Assembly: GCA_034440575.1 (NCBI GenBank)
Contig: JAOTOL010001184.1
Location: 62,001-126,000 of the forward strand
Direction of reading: 5' to 3'
From: Imbricaverruca yamaguchii
Lineage: Eukaryota; Arthropoda; Thecostraca; Neoverrucidae
Length of the DNA: 64,000 nucleotides
A program made the position numbers and the translations under genes. Below are positions 50,066 to 61,247 of this stretch, one piece after another (position 1 is the first letter of the stretch; each line of letters opens with the position of its first letter). A model generated the notes under the pieces. That model had not been told where the DNA came from and did not search any database. It saw nothing but the letters and a program-made list of their open reading frames with translations.

Positions 50066-50289
50066 TCTTTGTCCATGGCTTGCTCAAGATTCTGTGTAGT
50101 ATGCCGGTGTAATGTCTATGGTGCTGTTTGATTAATCTTCCAACGAGATAAAGTTGTCGCTATTAATCGTGGTTACCCCTACGCCGCACAGGAACAAGAA
50201 CAACTGAGTATTATTTCATGTCATGGGGCATGGCACGACGACTTGTACAGCGCGACGTGACAGTATTGAGGTCAAAGTCAAAGATGAGG

Positions 50290-51668
50290 TAAGCCGGATG
50301 TGTCCCGGGAAGAAAGACTGTATCACATTATTCGGGGTTTGAATGATGGAAAGATGAGGGTACAGAAGAGACTCATCCTTGGAAACCTCCGGGAAATCTA
50401 CCACCTGCACCGATCCGACGAGAAAAACCCTGACATCAAAGTTTGAGAAAATCCCTGACACTGCGCTGGCGGGCGCGAGTGGTACGCGCACAGTATGTAC
50501 ATGTACGTACCATGAAAACCCTGCACTTCTCCTGGGTTCTATTAACATATCTGGTGTCTCTTGCGATGACCTCATCGACACTGCTGTGTGTGATTCAGAA
50601 AATCATGATTGCATGATGGGTGAGTGTGATGAGTGTCCCGGCGAGGAAGGTGTGATGAGCATGTTGAACATACTAGTCGAAGAGCGAGGCAATGACGACG
50701 TTGACAGTAAGGGGGAGGTCCACTACAAACGGTGGGACAGAACTGACCGCTACACGCTCCAAGAAATCGTCGCAAGCCAGGGCGGGTGCATCGAGAAACT
50801 GAGCTCCGCCATAGTGAAGCTGACAGGTCATCACTTCGAGGCGAAGGCTCAGTCAACGCACTTCAAGCATCTGAAGGAGACCGTTAAAGATGGCGAAGTT
50901 ATTGCCCAAGGAGACTTTGCCGATAACGTCTCCTTTGTGGTGCAGGATGCCGCCCAAGGTTTTCACTGGGACACAGCGCAGAGCACCGTGCGTGCACCCG
51001 TTCGTGGTGTACTCGCGCCAAGACGGAGAGCAGCGACACCAGAGCTTCTGCGTGATATCTGACGCCACAAAGCATACAACTAGCACTGGGCACGCCTTCC
51101 TGCGCCAACTGGTACCAGCAATAAATGAAGAGGTTCCCGGGCTCATGAAAATTCATTACTTCACGGACGGATGCGCTGCGCAATACAAACACAAGTACAG
51201 CTTCGCGAATGTGTGCTATCATGACATCGACTTCCCCGGTGTGACATGTGAGTGGCACTTCTTCGCCACGTCCCACGGGAAGGGAGCGTGCGATGGTGTA
51301 GGCGGCACCGTGAAACTCGCTACGTACCTCGAGAACCTGCGGAGCCCGGTAAAATCTATTTATTTATTTATTTATTTATTTAACAATACATGCCCTCCAC
51401 GTGCAGTGGCTATTACGGCTAAAAGATCAAATCCTCACACCAGAGGACATGTACCGCCGGGCAGCTTGTGACAAAGATCAAGTTTTTCTATGTCACAAAA
51501 GAGGAAGTGCAGAAGGCTGAGCAGGAGCTGAATGGCCGCTTCACTAAAGCCGTGCCGATCAAGGGAACAAGATAGCACCACAGGTTCTGCCCTGTGAGTC
51601 AGAAAATGATGCGGATCCACGTCCTCTCAGAAGACAAGACTTGCAACCATTTCAAGGTGTTGAAGTGA
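50290..51668 (+). pseudogene. transposase-like gene, frameshifted
   Basis: Pieces in three frames are collinear with an uncharacterised transposase-like family found widely in animal genomes. In order: PGKKDCITLF, VQKRLILGNLREIYHL (about 50363-50410), LAGASGTRTVCTCTYHEN (50468-50521), CMMGECDECPGEEG, HHFEAKAQSTHFKHLKE, then DFADNVSFVVQDAAQGFHWD to about 50980. A shift near 50990 leads to HPFVVYSRQDGE, FCVISD, HYFTDGCAAQYKHKYSF and EWHFFATSHGKGACDGVGG (about 51249-51305). A 70-nt insertion at 51355 shifts the frame, after which ILTPEDMYRRA is followed by a further shift near 51473, KFFYVTKEEVQKAEQEL, an in-frame TAG at 51573 and the end at 51668. Asp in ISD and FTDG and Glu in EWHFF may be catalytic; that is inference. 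The gene is dead. Confidence 0.82.
51355..51419 (-). mobile_element. short retroposon 3' end inserted in the transposase gene
   Basis: On the minus strand this reads as a short unique stretch ending in (TAAA)n, the usual tail of a 5'-truncated LINE or SINE. TAAAA occurs on both sides (51350-51354 and 51420-51424), a 5-bp target duplication. Removing the insert and one TAAAA brings the two coding pieces back into one frame across the junction, which supports a simple insertion event. Confidence 0.78.
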
Positions 51669-51704
51669 TATGTTGGTGCGCTGGTGCCGTGTTGTTCTAT
51701 CGAT

Positions 51705-52485
51705 AGGCATATGTATATGTCAATAGGCACCTGTACTTGCATCGGTGACCTGACCTCAGGTCACGTGATCTAACTTGACCCATCGGGTCATCCCGCGTAG
51801 CACTGTAACTGTCTCGATGTGACGAACACAACAACATTGAGTTCAGCTGTTTAGCTCATTTATGGATACAGTTTTAGCCAGAAATAAATTCGTGACCGTA
51901 GATCAACTCACCTTGAACACCTAATGTCAATGTCACCTTATGACCTGATGGCAGTATAACAGACACCAACCGACAGTTTTCGTCGTCGGGAGCCTCTCTG
52001 GACCATTTCGAAACCGTATGCCAAATAGATGCGAAGTTATCGACGGACAGGGGGCCAAACCAGCGTGTTGTGTCGGCATTGCGATGCAAAAAGTACTTTT
52101 TACAGGTCGAACCCCACATTTTATATTTATTTATTTGAAATGGCCTGAATGGGGCTCAAATCGTCATCAGACGGAAGTTATAATTTCGGCATTCAAAAGG
52201 TCAAGATCACGCCGTAAAAGATAGGTCCGAAGGTCATGTGACCTAGTAAATTGAAAATCGAAAATCCGAGATAGCCAACTTGTTCCTTGGTTCATCCCAA
52301 TTCAACCAAAAAAAAGTTCAACAAGATAGCTCCCTTAGCCTCGGAGTTATAGGTCGTATCTTGGGAAATATTTTTTGGGGAATTAAAAAAAAAAATCATA
52401 AATGAATTATTCGCCCCGGTACACAACTTTTCAAGAAAAAAATGGTCGGACGGCACCCACCGGTTGAGTTACCATGGAATGCCTC
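51705..52485. repeat. right terminal inverted repeat
   Basis: Reverse-complement counterpart of the left TIR. Divergence is moderate, with several indels, including a TTTA run near 52123-52135 that is absent from the left copy. Confidence 0.9.
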
Positions 52486-52502
52486 TCAGCTGATCAGCTA
52501 TA

Positions 52503-52715
52503 CTGACCCAGCTGATTGGTGACACTGACTCAGCTGATTGGTGACACTGATCCTGCTGATTGGTGACACTGACTCAGCTGATTGGTGACACTGACCCAGC
52601 TGATTGGTGACACTGACCCAGCTGACTGGTGACACTGACTCAGCTGATTGGTGACACTGACCCAGATAATTAGTGGCACTGTTCCCACTGATTGGTGACA
52701 CTGGTTCGGCTGATC
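52503..52715. repeat. 22-bp minisatellite, about nine copies
   Basis: The unit is CTGATTGGTGACACTGACTC followed by AG, with CCCAG and TCCTG variants. It starts just outside the right end of the transposon. Confidence 0.96.
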
Positions 52716-53132
52716 ATCGACACGACATACAGACACGTAATCGTGGAAATCGAACAATGGCCAATATCCTTATGATTAGCTTTTAGTGACCGGCAAGTTC
52801 GCATGAGCGACTACGCATAGGGTATTTAACCGGTGGCTAAACCTTAAATGGCGAGAGAGGAAAAAAGTAGCGCTGTGCAGCGGTCAGATGAATACTGTGT
52901 GGGGTGCAACCCATCACTGACTGAGCCAGAACAACGGTGAGTGGGAAGGTTGACCTCGGGTCAGAGCTCTCCTCGCGCGCCACAGCCCGGACCATAGCAT
53001 ATGCTGCGGCTGGCACCGGGCCAATGACTCTGTGGTCGATTTGGCGGTGACCGACTGGCTGTTGTACCTTACAGGTCGTCTCGAATCGCTCTGACTTGTC
53101 CCGCCACGCTGGGCTTTACCAACGGTGACCCG
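52716..53132. other. no recognisable gene
   Basis: Unique spacer between two arrays. Confidence 0.5.
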
Positions 53133-54103
53133 TAGCGCATGCGACGTGGCTGCTGACCCGTGTCACGTGGCTGCTGACCCGTGTCACGTGGCTGCTGACT
53201 GGTGTCACGTGGCTGCTGAACCGTGTCACGTGGCTGCTGAACCGTGTCACGTGGCTGCTGACCCGTGTCGCGTGGCTGCTGAACCGTGTCACGTGGCTGC
53301 TGAACCGTGTCACGTGGCTGCTGAACCGTGTCACGTGGCTGCTGACCCGTGTCACGTGGCTGCTGACCCGTGTCACGTGGCTGCTGACCCGTGTCACGTG
53401 GCTGCTGACCCGTGTCACGTGGCTGCTGACTGGTGTCACGTGGCTGCTGAACCGTGTCACGTGGCTGGTGAACCGTGTCACGTAGCTGCTGACCCGTGTC
53501 ACGTGGCTGCTGAACCGTGTCACGTGGCTGCTGACCCGTGTCGCTTGGCTGCTGACTGGTGTCACGTAGCTGCTGAACCGTGTCACGTGGCTGCTGACTG
53601 GTGTCACGTGGCTGCTGAACCGTGTCACGTGGCTGCTGACTGGTGTCACGTGGCTGCTGAACCGTGTCACGTGGCTGCTGAACCGTGTCACGTGGCTGCT
53701 GAACCGTGTCACGTGGCTGGTGAACCGTGTCACGTAGCTGCTGACCCGTGTCACGTGGCTGCTGAACCGTGTCACGTGGCTGCTGACCCGTGTCGCTTGA
53801 CTGCTGACTGGTGTCAGGTAGCTGCTGAACCGTGTCACGTGGCTGCTGACTGGTGTCACGTGGCTGCTGAACCGTGTCACGTGGCTGCTGACTGGTGTCA
53901 CGTGGCTGGTGAACCGTGTCACGTAGCTGCTGAACCGTGTCACGTGGCTGCTGACTGGTGTCACGTGGCTGCTGAACCGTGTCACGTGGCTGCTGAACCG
54001 TGTCACGTGGCTGCTGAACCGTGTCACATGGCTGCTGACTGGTGTCACGTGGCTGCTGATTCATGTTACGTGGTCTGCGGCTCGTGTCACGTGGCTGCTA
54101 GGT
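53133..54103. repeat. 21-bp minisatellite with phased E-boxes, about 46 copies
   Basis: The unit is GTGTCACGTGGCTGCTGAAC plus C, with an ACCCGT, ACTGGT or AACCGT variant next to the following copy. Most units contain the palindrome CACGTG; a minority have CACGTAG, CGCGTGG, CACATGG or CGCTTGG. The variant types recur in the same order in blocks (for example around 53430-53580 and 53690-53830), showing higher-order duplication. Open frames of over 300 codons on both strands (CHVAAEP on plus, QQPRDTV on minus) are repeat by-products. Confidence 0.97.
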
Positions 54104-57100
54104 CATGATACTACTGCTTATACTCATTTAACGATAAGTTTTTGTCAGTGTTCTGGCAGGTCTTTCTGAAAGTTCTCCCCGTGAAAAGATGCCGTTGTTT
54201 ATTCCAGCCACTTCTGACATAAAGTGTTTGATTTGAGCGATGGATTGTGTTTCTAGCGTCTGTTCCGTTTGTTGATAATGCATTTCCAGCAATGTGAAAC
54301 TATACACTGTTGTAGGCTTCGGCAGTGCTGAAATATGCTCGGACGAGAGTTGCTGAAGCTTAGACGACCACACAACGCTGTCGTTGTCCCGCGGCCCGCC
54401 TCACTGGTGTGTGCAGAGTGAATGGCTGAGTGAATTTGCATAAGTCAGGAGGTGTTTCCGCATCACAATGCTAGGTTTATTAGACCCCTGAGGTCACAGT
54501 GATAGGCTCTCCTCGAATGGAGCCAGCTTTTTGCTCGACTTCTCAGGAGGGTGCGGTTCGTTCGTTCTGCTGGATTATCATGTAACCTTCGCAATAATTC
54601 TCCATTGTCAGTACCGCCGACGTTCACACTCACTGTCGGGATGACTCTTCAATTTACAAGTTACCAAGGTCACATTATCAAAACATCTACCCTATGTTAA
54701 GTAGCCTTTCATATTAAGTATTTCATATAATTCCTCATATTAAGTACCCTCTACCTCCCGTTACGGTATTTCATGTCAATTTGGTATATTGTTTTCACAC
54801 TTTGTGTGATGCAATGCATGCCACTATGGCTCTTGGATTTTGAATGTCGTGGTTCCATTTAGTTTGCAGCGCCATGAGACGGCTCGGGATCGGTAGCCGA
54901 CCTACTACCCTGACTCCGTCAGGAGCTAAGCGGATCAGCCCAGCACTGGCACCAGACCACTGGGCAGCGGTGCTCCCAGCAGTACCTGACAAGCTTCCTC
55001 AAATGCTTGTTTTCAGTCAGTTTGGTTTTATATTTAATACTCAGAATTTGTACCAGCCGCAACTAAATTCGGAACCGATTTTCACCCTTGTATTCTTATT
55101 ACTTTTAATGCAGAACAGTTGCCTGTACATTAAATATTCGTGCAAATCCAACTACAATTTAATAATGAAATAGCAAAGTTCTTTTACTTTCACAACTATT
55201 TTGCATGTCTAGATACTCCTCTCACGCAATACTTGTTTATGGAGTTTTGACTTTCGGACGCGGCGGGAAACGGTAAATTATCATTACCCAACCGTGTCCA
55301 CAAGAGCAGTGGCCAAACCATGATGTCACTTCCCAGCCATGACGTAACATCGGCTCGCCTCGTCATCGGCAGTCACTAGAGCGGAAGGGCGTCACCAGCC
55401 GGCAGCTGCTGCTCACCAGCCGGCAGCTGCCGTTCGCCAGGCGGGAGCTGCCGGCTTGCCAGCCGCCCTGGTCACGTTTGATGTGGTACTCGCAAGTCGG
55501 TGACGTCACCGGCACCTGCGTCACCAGATCTGGCGCGTCGGCCACGCCGAATCGATCATGATCGGCTCTCATGTTCCGGGTGTGGGGAGATTGAGCGCGC
55601 ACTCGTCGGCGAATCCGATGGTCCATGCTGTGCTCTCCGTCGGGCGGGTCACAGCGTTCTCCACGCGGTCGTCGAAGGTGCAATCGTCCGATCGTCGATG
55701 AACACGCGGTCGTCGAAGTCGACGCTGCAGTTGCCGGCTCGCGTCGCGTTCGACCCGCGACCCGCCGCCGGCGCGGCCGCCGAAGTTGCCAATCCACCTG
55801 CAGCCACCAACGACGACCGCCGCTTCCGGCCGGCCGGCGGAAAATGTATTTGGGAATCAGCTGGGTTTTCCCGCCCCGCGTCGATGTCGACGCGGGGCGG
55901 ATCATACGAGGTGCCGCTCCAGCCACTGTCCGACCCCTTATCGGAAGTTCGGTGTCTTCAATGTGGCATGGTATTCAGGGCGGTGATTAGGGTCAGTGAT
56001 CCAGGGGCGGTGAGTTTGGGACGGAGCCATTTGATCCCATGTAAAAATGATTGTGGTGACGGTTATACGTTCACCTTCATCTTGGGCATTCATTACCTGC
56101 TTATATTACGATCGATGTGGGAGGATTCAAAGTGTAAGTCTTCTGAAAGCTATGTCGCTAAATCAGCAATACACGGACTGCTTCATACGATTGTAACTAG
56201 AACGGATGATGGACATGCAGGTTGATTTGTCGTCTAATATTTCTTCATAGGAAGTAAAGGATGACTGATCATTCGTGTATTAAACGTTAACAACCGCTAA
56301 AATCCTAAGAGGATGAGAGAAGTGCCCATAAATGCTACCAGCAAAAAACCAAGCATATTAGGCCATACAATCAATTCTGAATCCCGAGGAACTGATGGTC
56401 CCTAACACTGATCTCCAGTCAACAAGCTAATCCCTTACATTCGCAAGTACATAAGCTTTGGAGATTGTCTTTCACCTTTAATTATTTTCTTTGAATTACA
56501 ATGCGTACATGACACTTCGCTCAACTTGAGAATGATGAGCTCGGAGACGTAGGAACGAGAGGAGTCCCCGCCCGACCGCCACTTCTCGCAATCTTCACTA
56601 GTTCACAGTACAAAATAGCGTTTGCACTCTCTACTTTTGACTAGTGTTGGAATCCTTTCATTCAATGGATCCATCACCTCCCAGCAGATGCCACCCACCA
56701 TCCAGCATCATGAGGCTGAAGCTCCATTTCAGCCACTGACCGGCGCGTTCCCGGACTGGCGCCGGGCTGCTTTCAGCACTACATGTGACATCTATCGGAC
56801 GTGTTTTAAAACGTATCCCAGGAGGCTCTGTGTTGTCTGTACAGGTGGCAGCACCATGAAACGATTCGGAACGCAACGAGGCTACATGTCGCAATGCAAG
56901 AGGTCGTCTGTAAGATAAAATGCGACTATATGGACTATGGTGCTTTCACTACAAATGGCATCCGGCATGGATGCCATGATTGCGAACAACCGCAACAAGT
57001 GAGGATCGTAAGGGGTAATTGTCAACATGGCAGCCTGTATGACTAAAATCGAAACAGGGCTGGATATCTCTCAATAATCCTGGCGGTTCTAGTCCCATTG

Positions 57101-58829
57101 TCATTGCCATTGTCGGTCGCCACGGCCGGCACGGTGAACTACGTGGCTGCTGTTGGTACCTGGGTCCAGGTTTATTGCGTGCATGCAATTGCGCCCACTT
57201 AACCATGAACCGACATAATTTACCGCTGTACGCCATCGACCCGGATGAAGTCGCCTGGATGAATCCCGCCGGTCTTTCCGAGTTGTGTTAGATTCGGTCA
57301 TGAAGCCGCTGCCGACGCCGACCGCACGGCACGCTCCGTCCCAACTGCAAAAGTTGTCGTCCGATACTGGCCAGAACAGCGGCGACCGCAAATTCGCCAA
57401 TCGTGCTGCAAAGCGGAAAACTTGACAAGCTGTTCGGTGCCGAATGGCTGGGCGCCGACACTGGGCCCGGTGCCAAATTGCTCCCGTGACATCTATGGCC
57501 CGAGGCGCGCGCCGCAAAATCCCACACAGCCGGAGCGTGCGACAAAACCGCCATTCAGCTGATTGGCCAGCTGGCAAAACTCATTTTGCAGCAACCATTG
57601 AGCCGGCCGACGACGACTAGCGCGAATATAAAGCTGTCGCCGCGACTGCTCTTCGTTCGGCACGGCGCCCTGAAAGGCGCGTGGATTAGCGCCGCCGACG
57701 ATCATTACCGCTGTCATTGCCGACGGCGATAACTCTGGAGCCTCGTCGACGCCACCAAATTGAAATCCAGTCCAAGTGCGGGCAAAAAGATGTCTTCGGT
57801 CGGTGGGACTTGGGAGAGCTCGGGGCTGGCTGTCGGCGATTGGCTCGGACGATGCTGACCAATTAGCAGCTCTCCCGATTCTACCACCTCCGGCCGACCA
57901 ATCAGCAGATGGCATCATGTGCCAGCTCGGCTCTCCGAACATCCGAACTGCCGTGCGATCCGGCCCGGAGCTGGCAGCAGATCTTCGACGCTTCTGCAGG
58001 CGCTCTTCTTCGTAAACGAAGCAATAGAATGCCGATAAACGACGCTCCAAATTAGCAATGTTTTCCTAGAGTTTTATTGAACATGCTTTCACCATATACC
58101 CGAAGGAATATAGTTCAGTTCCATGGAAACAGCATGCATCTCACCACATTGTTCGGCGTTCGAAAATCTTTTGAGGACAACTTAATTCTACAACTATTTA
58201 CCGGGTGGCTTTACTTTAATCAGGTTCAACGGCGACAAAGCTTGCTTCGCAGTCCTGGAGCAAAGCACCTCATCCGGAAGTGGGGATGTGGAGAGAAGCT
58301 CGTCCGGAGACGCCGGTCGGACAGGTTCTCGTTGGCCAGATCCAGTAATGGAAAAAGCTGGTGAGACATAAATCTCGAAACGCCCGTTCCTCGCCATTGA
58401 TCACTTTCCTATGATCAAATTTTCGTCATGTTAAATTATGGCAGTTTGACTGATTTTCATCGGATATAGTCTCTTACGCTAAACGTACCGCATAACCAAT
58501 TTTGGATGCCTCCAAATTATTTCAGTTCAAATTGTTGTACCTATTACCAAATTATTGTAAGACTTAATTCTCATCTTATAAGTTCTTCCACGACTATTTT
58601 GCTTGGAACAAAACACCTCATCCGGAAAAACGGACGTGGATAGTATGGAAGTGCTTCAGGAGTGTAGCATTAGGCGAATGCCATTCCGTTGTAAACCCGA
58701 GATTGGATAAGGGAAGGTTCTGTGACTGTAACCTGCCAGATATGTCGAAGGTGAGCCGGATAACATCAGTCCGGGAGACGATCAGATCTACCAGAATTCA
58801 GCGGTTCTAGAATCTATAAATTCGAGTCT
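54104..58829. other. no recognisable gene
   Basis: Mixed, with a GC-rich block at 55360-55930 and another at 57100-58010. Frames of 120-240 codons there are low in complexity and occur on both strands. A short repeat (three copies of a CAGCCGGCAGCTGC unit) lies at 55393-55465. Confidence 0.45.
55871..55900. repeat. perfect 14-bp inverted repeat
   Basis: CCGCCCCGCGTCGA (55871-55884) and TCGACGCGGGGCGG (55887-55900) are exact complements with only TG between them. The symmetry suggests a cruciform or dyad protein site. Confidence 0.9.
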
Positions 58830-59230
58830 AGTCGCACGATAATTCATCCGACGAGAATCAGATCGTATGATAATATGACAGTACACAAATTTGTGAGACA
58901 TAATTATTTTTCATGAGATAATTTTGCCATGCGGTAGCTCAGTGGTACGAGAACCAGTTCGCACGTGAAATGGACTACCTGCTAATATAATCACATAAGC
59001 CTATCCGCCTATAATGATGGCGTAAGATAATTTTGCCACAACGGAATTTAGTCCTACGAGTTCCATCTGAGAATAATTGCAGTACGAGGATTTGGCAGGA
59101 CGACAGTACGTGGATTTCCTCCGTGAGACTTTGGTCGTGCGACAATTTGTGTTACATTAATTGTTATGCGATATGTTGTATTACAATAATTATCGGCTAC
59201 AGGCAGTTTCCATTATGAGAATTACACAGT
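58830..59230. repeat. degenerate repeats of ACGAGAATT / GATAATTTTGCC words
   Basis: Words such as GATAATTTTGCCA (near 58917 and 59027), TACGAG or GACGAG followed by AAT or GATTT, and GTGAGACATAATT or GTGAGACTTTGG keep recurring with variable spacing. I read this as an eroded AT-rich minisatellite or a repeat-bearing element. A tRNA A-box-like TAGCTCAGTGGT lies inside at 58935. Confidence 0.55.
58931..58990 (+). other. tRNA A-box-like word, possible tRNA relic
   Basis: GCGGTAGCTCAGTGGTACGAG resembles the D-arm of a tRNA, and the eleven bases TAGCTCAGTGG are the same as at 11438. A convincing B box, anticodon arm and acceptor stem are not seen, so this is at most a fragment. Confidence 0.25.
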
Positions 59231-59298
59231 TCGTGAAGATTGCGTTTCAAGGGAGAATTCGTTGCGGATAATGTCATCGACACTTAAATCACGACCGT

Positions 59299-60235
59299 CT
59301 AGACAGTGTGGCAAGCCTCTCTCTCTAATTGCCAGCTGACCTTTAGACAAACTATAAATACATACTGCAGCTCATCCTTGCATACCCAAACCAGCATATT
59401 GGTGCGCTTCGAGCTGCCTCCGGATACTTCTAGGCAGAGCTTTAGGCTGGAGGCGATCCTAGTCCCGGCGTGTATCGCCTTCTGCACTCTTCCAGTCTGG
59501 TGTGGGATAGGATAGTCCCGCCCCAGGCGGCACGGTGGCTCAGGTGGTAGGGTGTGGGCGATGGTGAGCCCCAGCATCTTTGCGAATGGTGAGTTGTTTT
59601 GGAGGTGACTATCAATGTGGTGTTGGTTGGATGTGGCTTTCTTGACGGATTTGGCCGTGCCGACAGTGAGTGGGATTGTTTTATTATGATTTGTTTTCAA
59701 GAAGCTAGATATGAAGTAGGGCTGGGTAGCGAAGATGATCTTCTCATGCCGGGATTTCGGAACATAACAGTCATCAGGAGGTGCATTCTAGCATTTGGGT
59801 GTTGTCGACATTGTAGATGTCCGTATGGGATGATAGGATGGCAGGTTAGTCGTGGAGATGCTAAGGAGCAAGGGGCCGGCAAGGGATCCCCGAGGGACAC
59901 TACGGGATAGCGAAGGCCATACAGAGCCATGCAGAACCCTCACCACCTTTCGCTGGTCAGTAAGGTAGCTATGGAACCACCTCGTGTCGACGCCGTACCA
60001 CTACAGCTTACGCAGGACACCATGAGCGATGCTGTCGAATGCTCCACTCAGGTTGCTGGAGATAACCGAGGCGATGTGGCCAGTGCCGATGTGACGTGTT
60101 ATCCACTGGGCAGCGTCCATCAAAGCGTCCTCCGTCGAATGACACGACCTGTAGGCATACTGGGAGGAACCGAGCATGTGATTAGTAACAAGATAAGAAG
60201 ACAGCTAAGTAAAGCACACCTTTCTGCCTAATTTC
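59299..60235 (-). pseudogene. decayed LINE reverse transcriptase
   Basis: Read from 60235 downward, one frame gives YRSCHSTEDALMDAAQWI, then SSNLSGAFDSIAHGVLRKL, a stop, then WFHSYLTDQRKVVRV and SVPRGSLAGPLLLSI. These match, in order, the RT blocks of CR1/Jockey-like LINEs (AFDSIxHxxLLxKL, WFxSYLxxRxQxV, GVPQGSxLGPLLF). After a frame change, YNVDNTQM stands where YADDTQ is expected, so the catalytic Asp pair is damaged. A further piece (59700-59570) has KTIPLTVGTAKSVKKAT and AKMLGLTI, the post-catalytic part; the 59299-59560 tail resembles the following region less clearly. Several stops and frameshifts; non-functional. Confidence 0.82.
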
Positions 60236-61247
60236 GGCACGATTGGCCATCTAGGGATAGAGTGGAAATACTACTAGCCATCACGATGAATATTATATGT
60301 AAGTAGCGAGCATTGCGAGGCCCGGATGTGTTGTTAGGTTAAGCCACACTATTAGTTAATAGCTAAGCGAGGGATATTTGAGGCTACCTCCCTGCACAAT
60401 ATTATTTAATCCATTTTGAACACGATCAAGCAGTGAGTTAAGCGGCTACTCCGGAGACATACGATGGGTTTTTGAATTTTCCCCTCCCCACTGGCAGTTC
60501 AAGGGCTGAAGGCGCGAGTGTTGGCTTGTATGCTTTTGAAAGGTATTTGCCCTTCCAGTGCTAAATTGTGCCCCTCCTAATGCTAAGTTTACCCACCGAA
60601 AATTCAGTCGGAAAAGTTAAGGCCGTAGCCTTCGTTTCTCCTACCAGCATTTTTTTTTCGAGAGGAAAGATATGTTACAAACTTCACTTCAGCCTAAGTT
60701 TTTTTTCATCAATATACATGATGTGCATAGCAAATCGGCTTCATAAAATGATACCATGGTCAAAAGGCATCATTTCGAGATTTGCAGGAGCCCGTTCGCA
60801 TAGCCATTTTAGAAACGATGCGCATTTTTGAAGACTAAATCTTTGTTATCTTTAACCCTATCCTCTAATGTTTATTCTCTCTTTCGTGTTTTGTATTACT
60901 TAATTTCGCAATTCGCATTCTCGGAAGCCATGTGGATGAGCACCTAGATGTACCTGGACGCATAATTAGGGTATTATAATGATATGGCATCAATTGCATG
61001 ATTGGTATAGTTTCCCATACACTTTCCCATGCATCGCAGTTGAGTATGCGTGAACAAGTAATTCCAAATCCTTTCATTTGGTTGCTACCTTATTAAGGCT
61101 TGACGAGAAGTGGACTGACTACGAACATACGGCTCTGTAATGGAATCGGTTACGATCCCATCTCCGTGCCTCCTGATTGGGCTGATATCGTCCCGTCCGT
61201 TATGAGTGCAGCATCTGAGTAAATTAGGCGGCAATCTCGCCCGTAGG
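60236..61247. other. no recognisable gene
   Basis: AT-leaning spacer. Short frames only. Confidence 0.5.

Larger units (their letters stand above)
49239..52485 (+). mobile_element. DNA transposon with about 0.8-kb terminal inverted repeats
   Basis: The left end GAGGCATTCCACGGTAACTC at 49239 is matched in inverse orientation by the right end, GAGTTACCATGGAATGCCTC, finishing at 52485. The inversion continues through the TIRs into the element. Between the TIRs lies a broken transposase-like gene (50290-51668). The flanking four bases are CCAG on the left and TCAG on the right, a near but not exact target duplication. The superfamily is unassigned; long TIRs and a 4-bp-like duplication would fit Sola-type elements, but this is inference. 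Confidence 0.88.

Noticed and set aside
49645..52119. Two homologous small frames with HTVSKWSR, one on each strand, as a gene pair
   Set aside because: They are the same segment of the terminal inverted repeat read in opposite orientation.
53069..54108. Frames of 310-331 codons on both strands (CHVAAEP, QQPRDTV, SSHVTRF repeats)
   Set aside because: Produced by the 21-bp array, whose length is divisible by three and whose unit lacks stops.
59525..59570. GGTGGCTCAGGTGGTAGGGT as a possible tRNA A box
   Set aside because: It lies in the decayed LINE, where the other strand reads as part of the pol-derived frame; no B box or cloverleaf.
59599..60231. Plus-strand frames of about 100 codons
   Set aside because: They are the antisense of the LINE reverse transcriptase, which has clear RT blocks on the minus strand.
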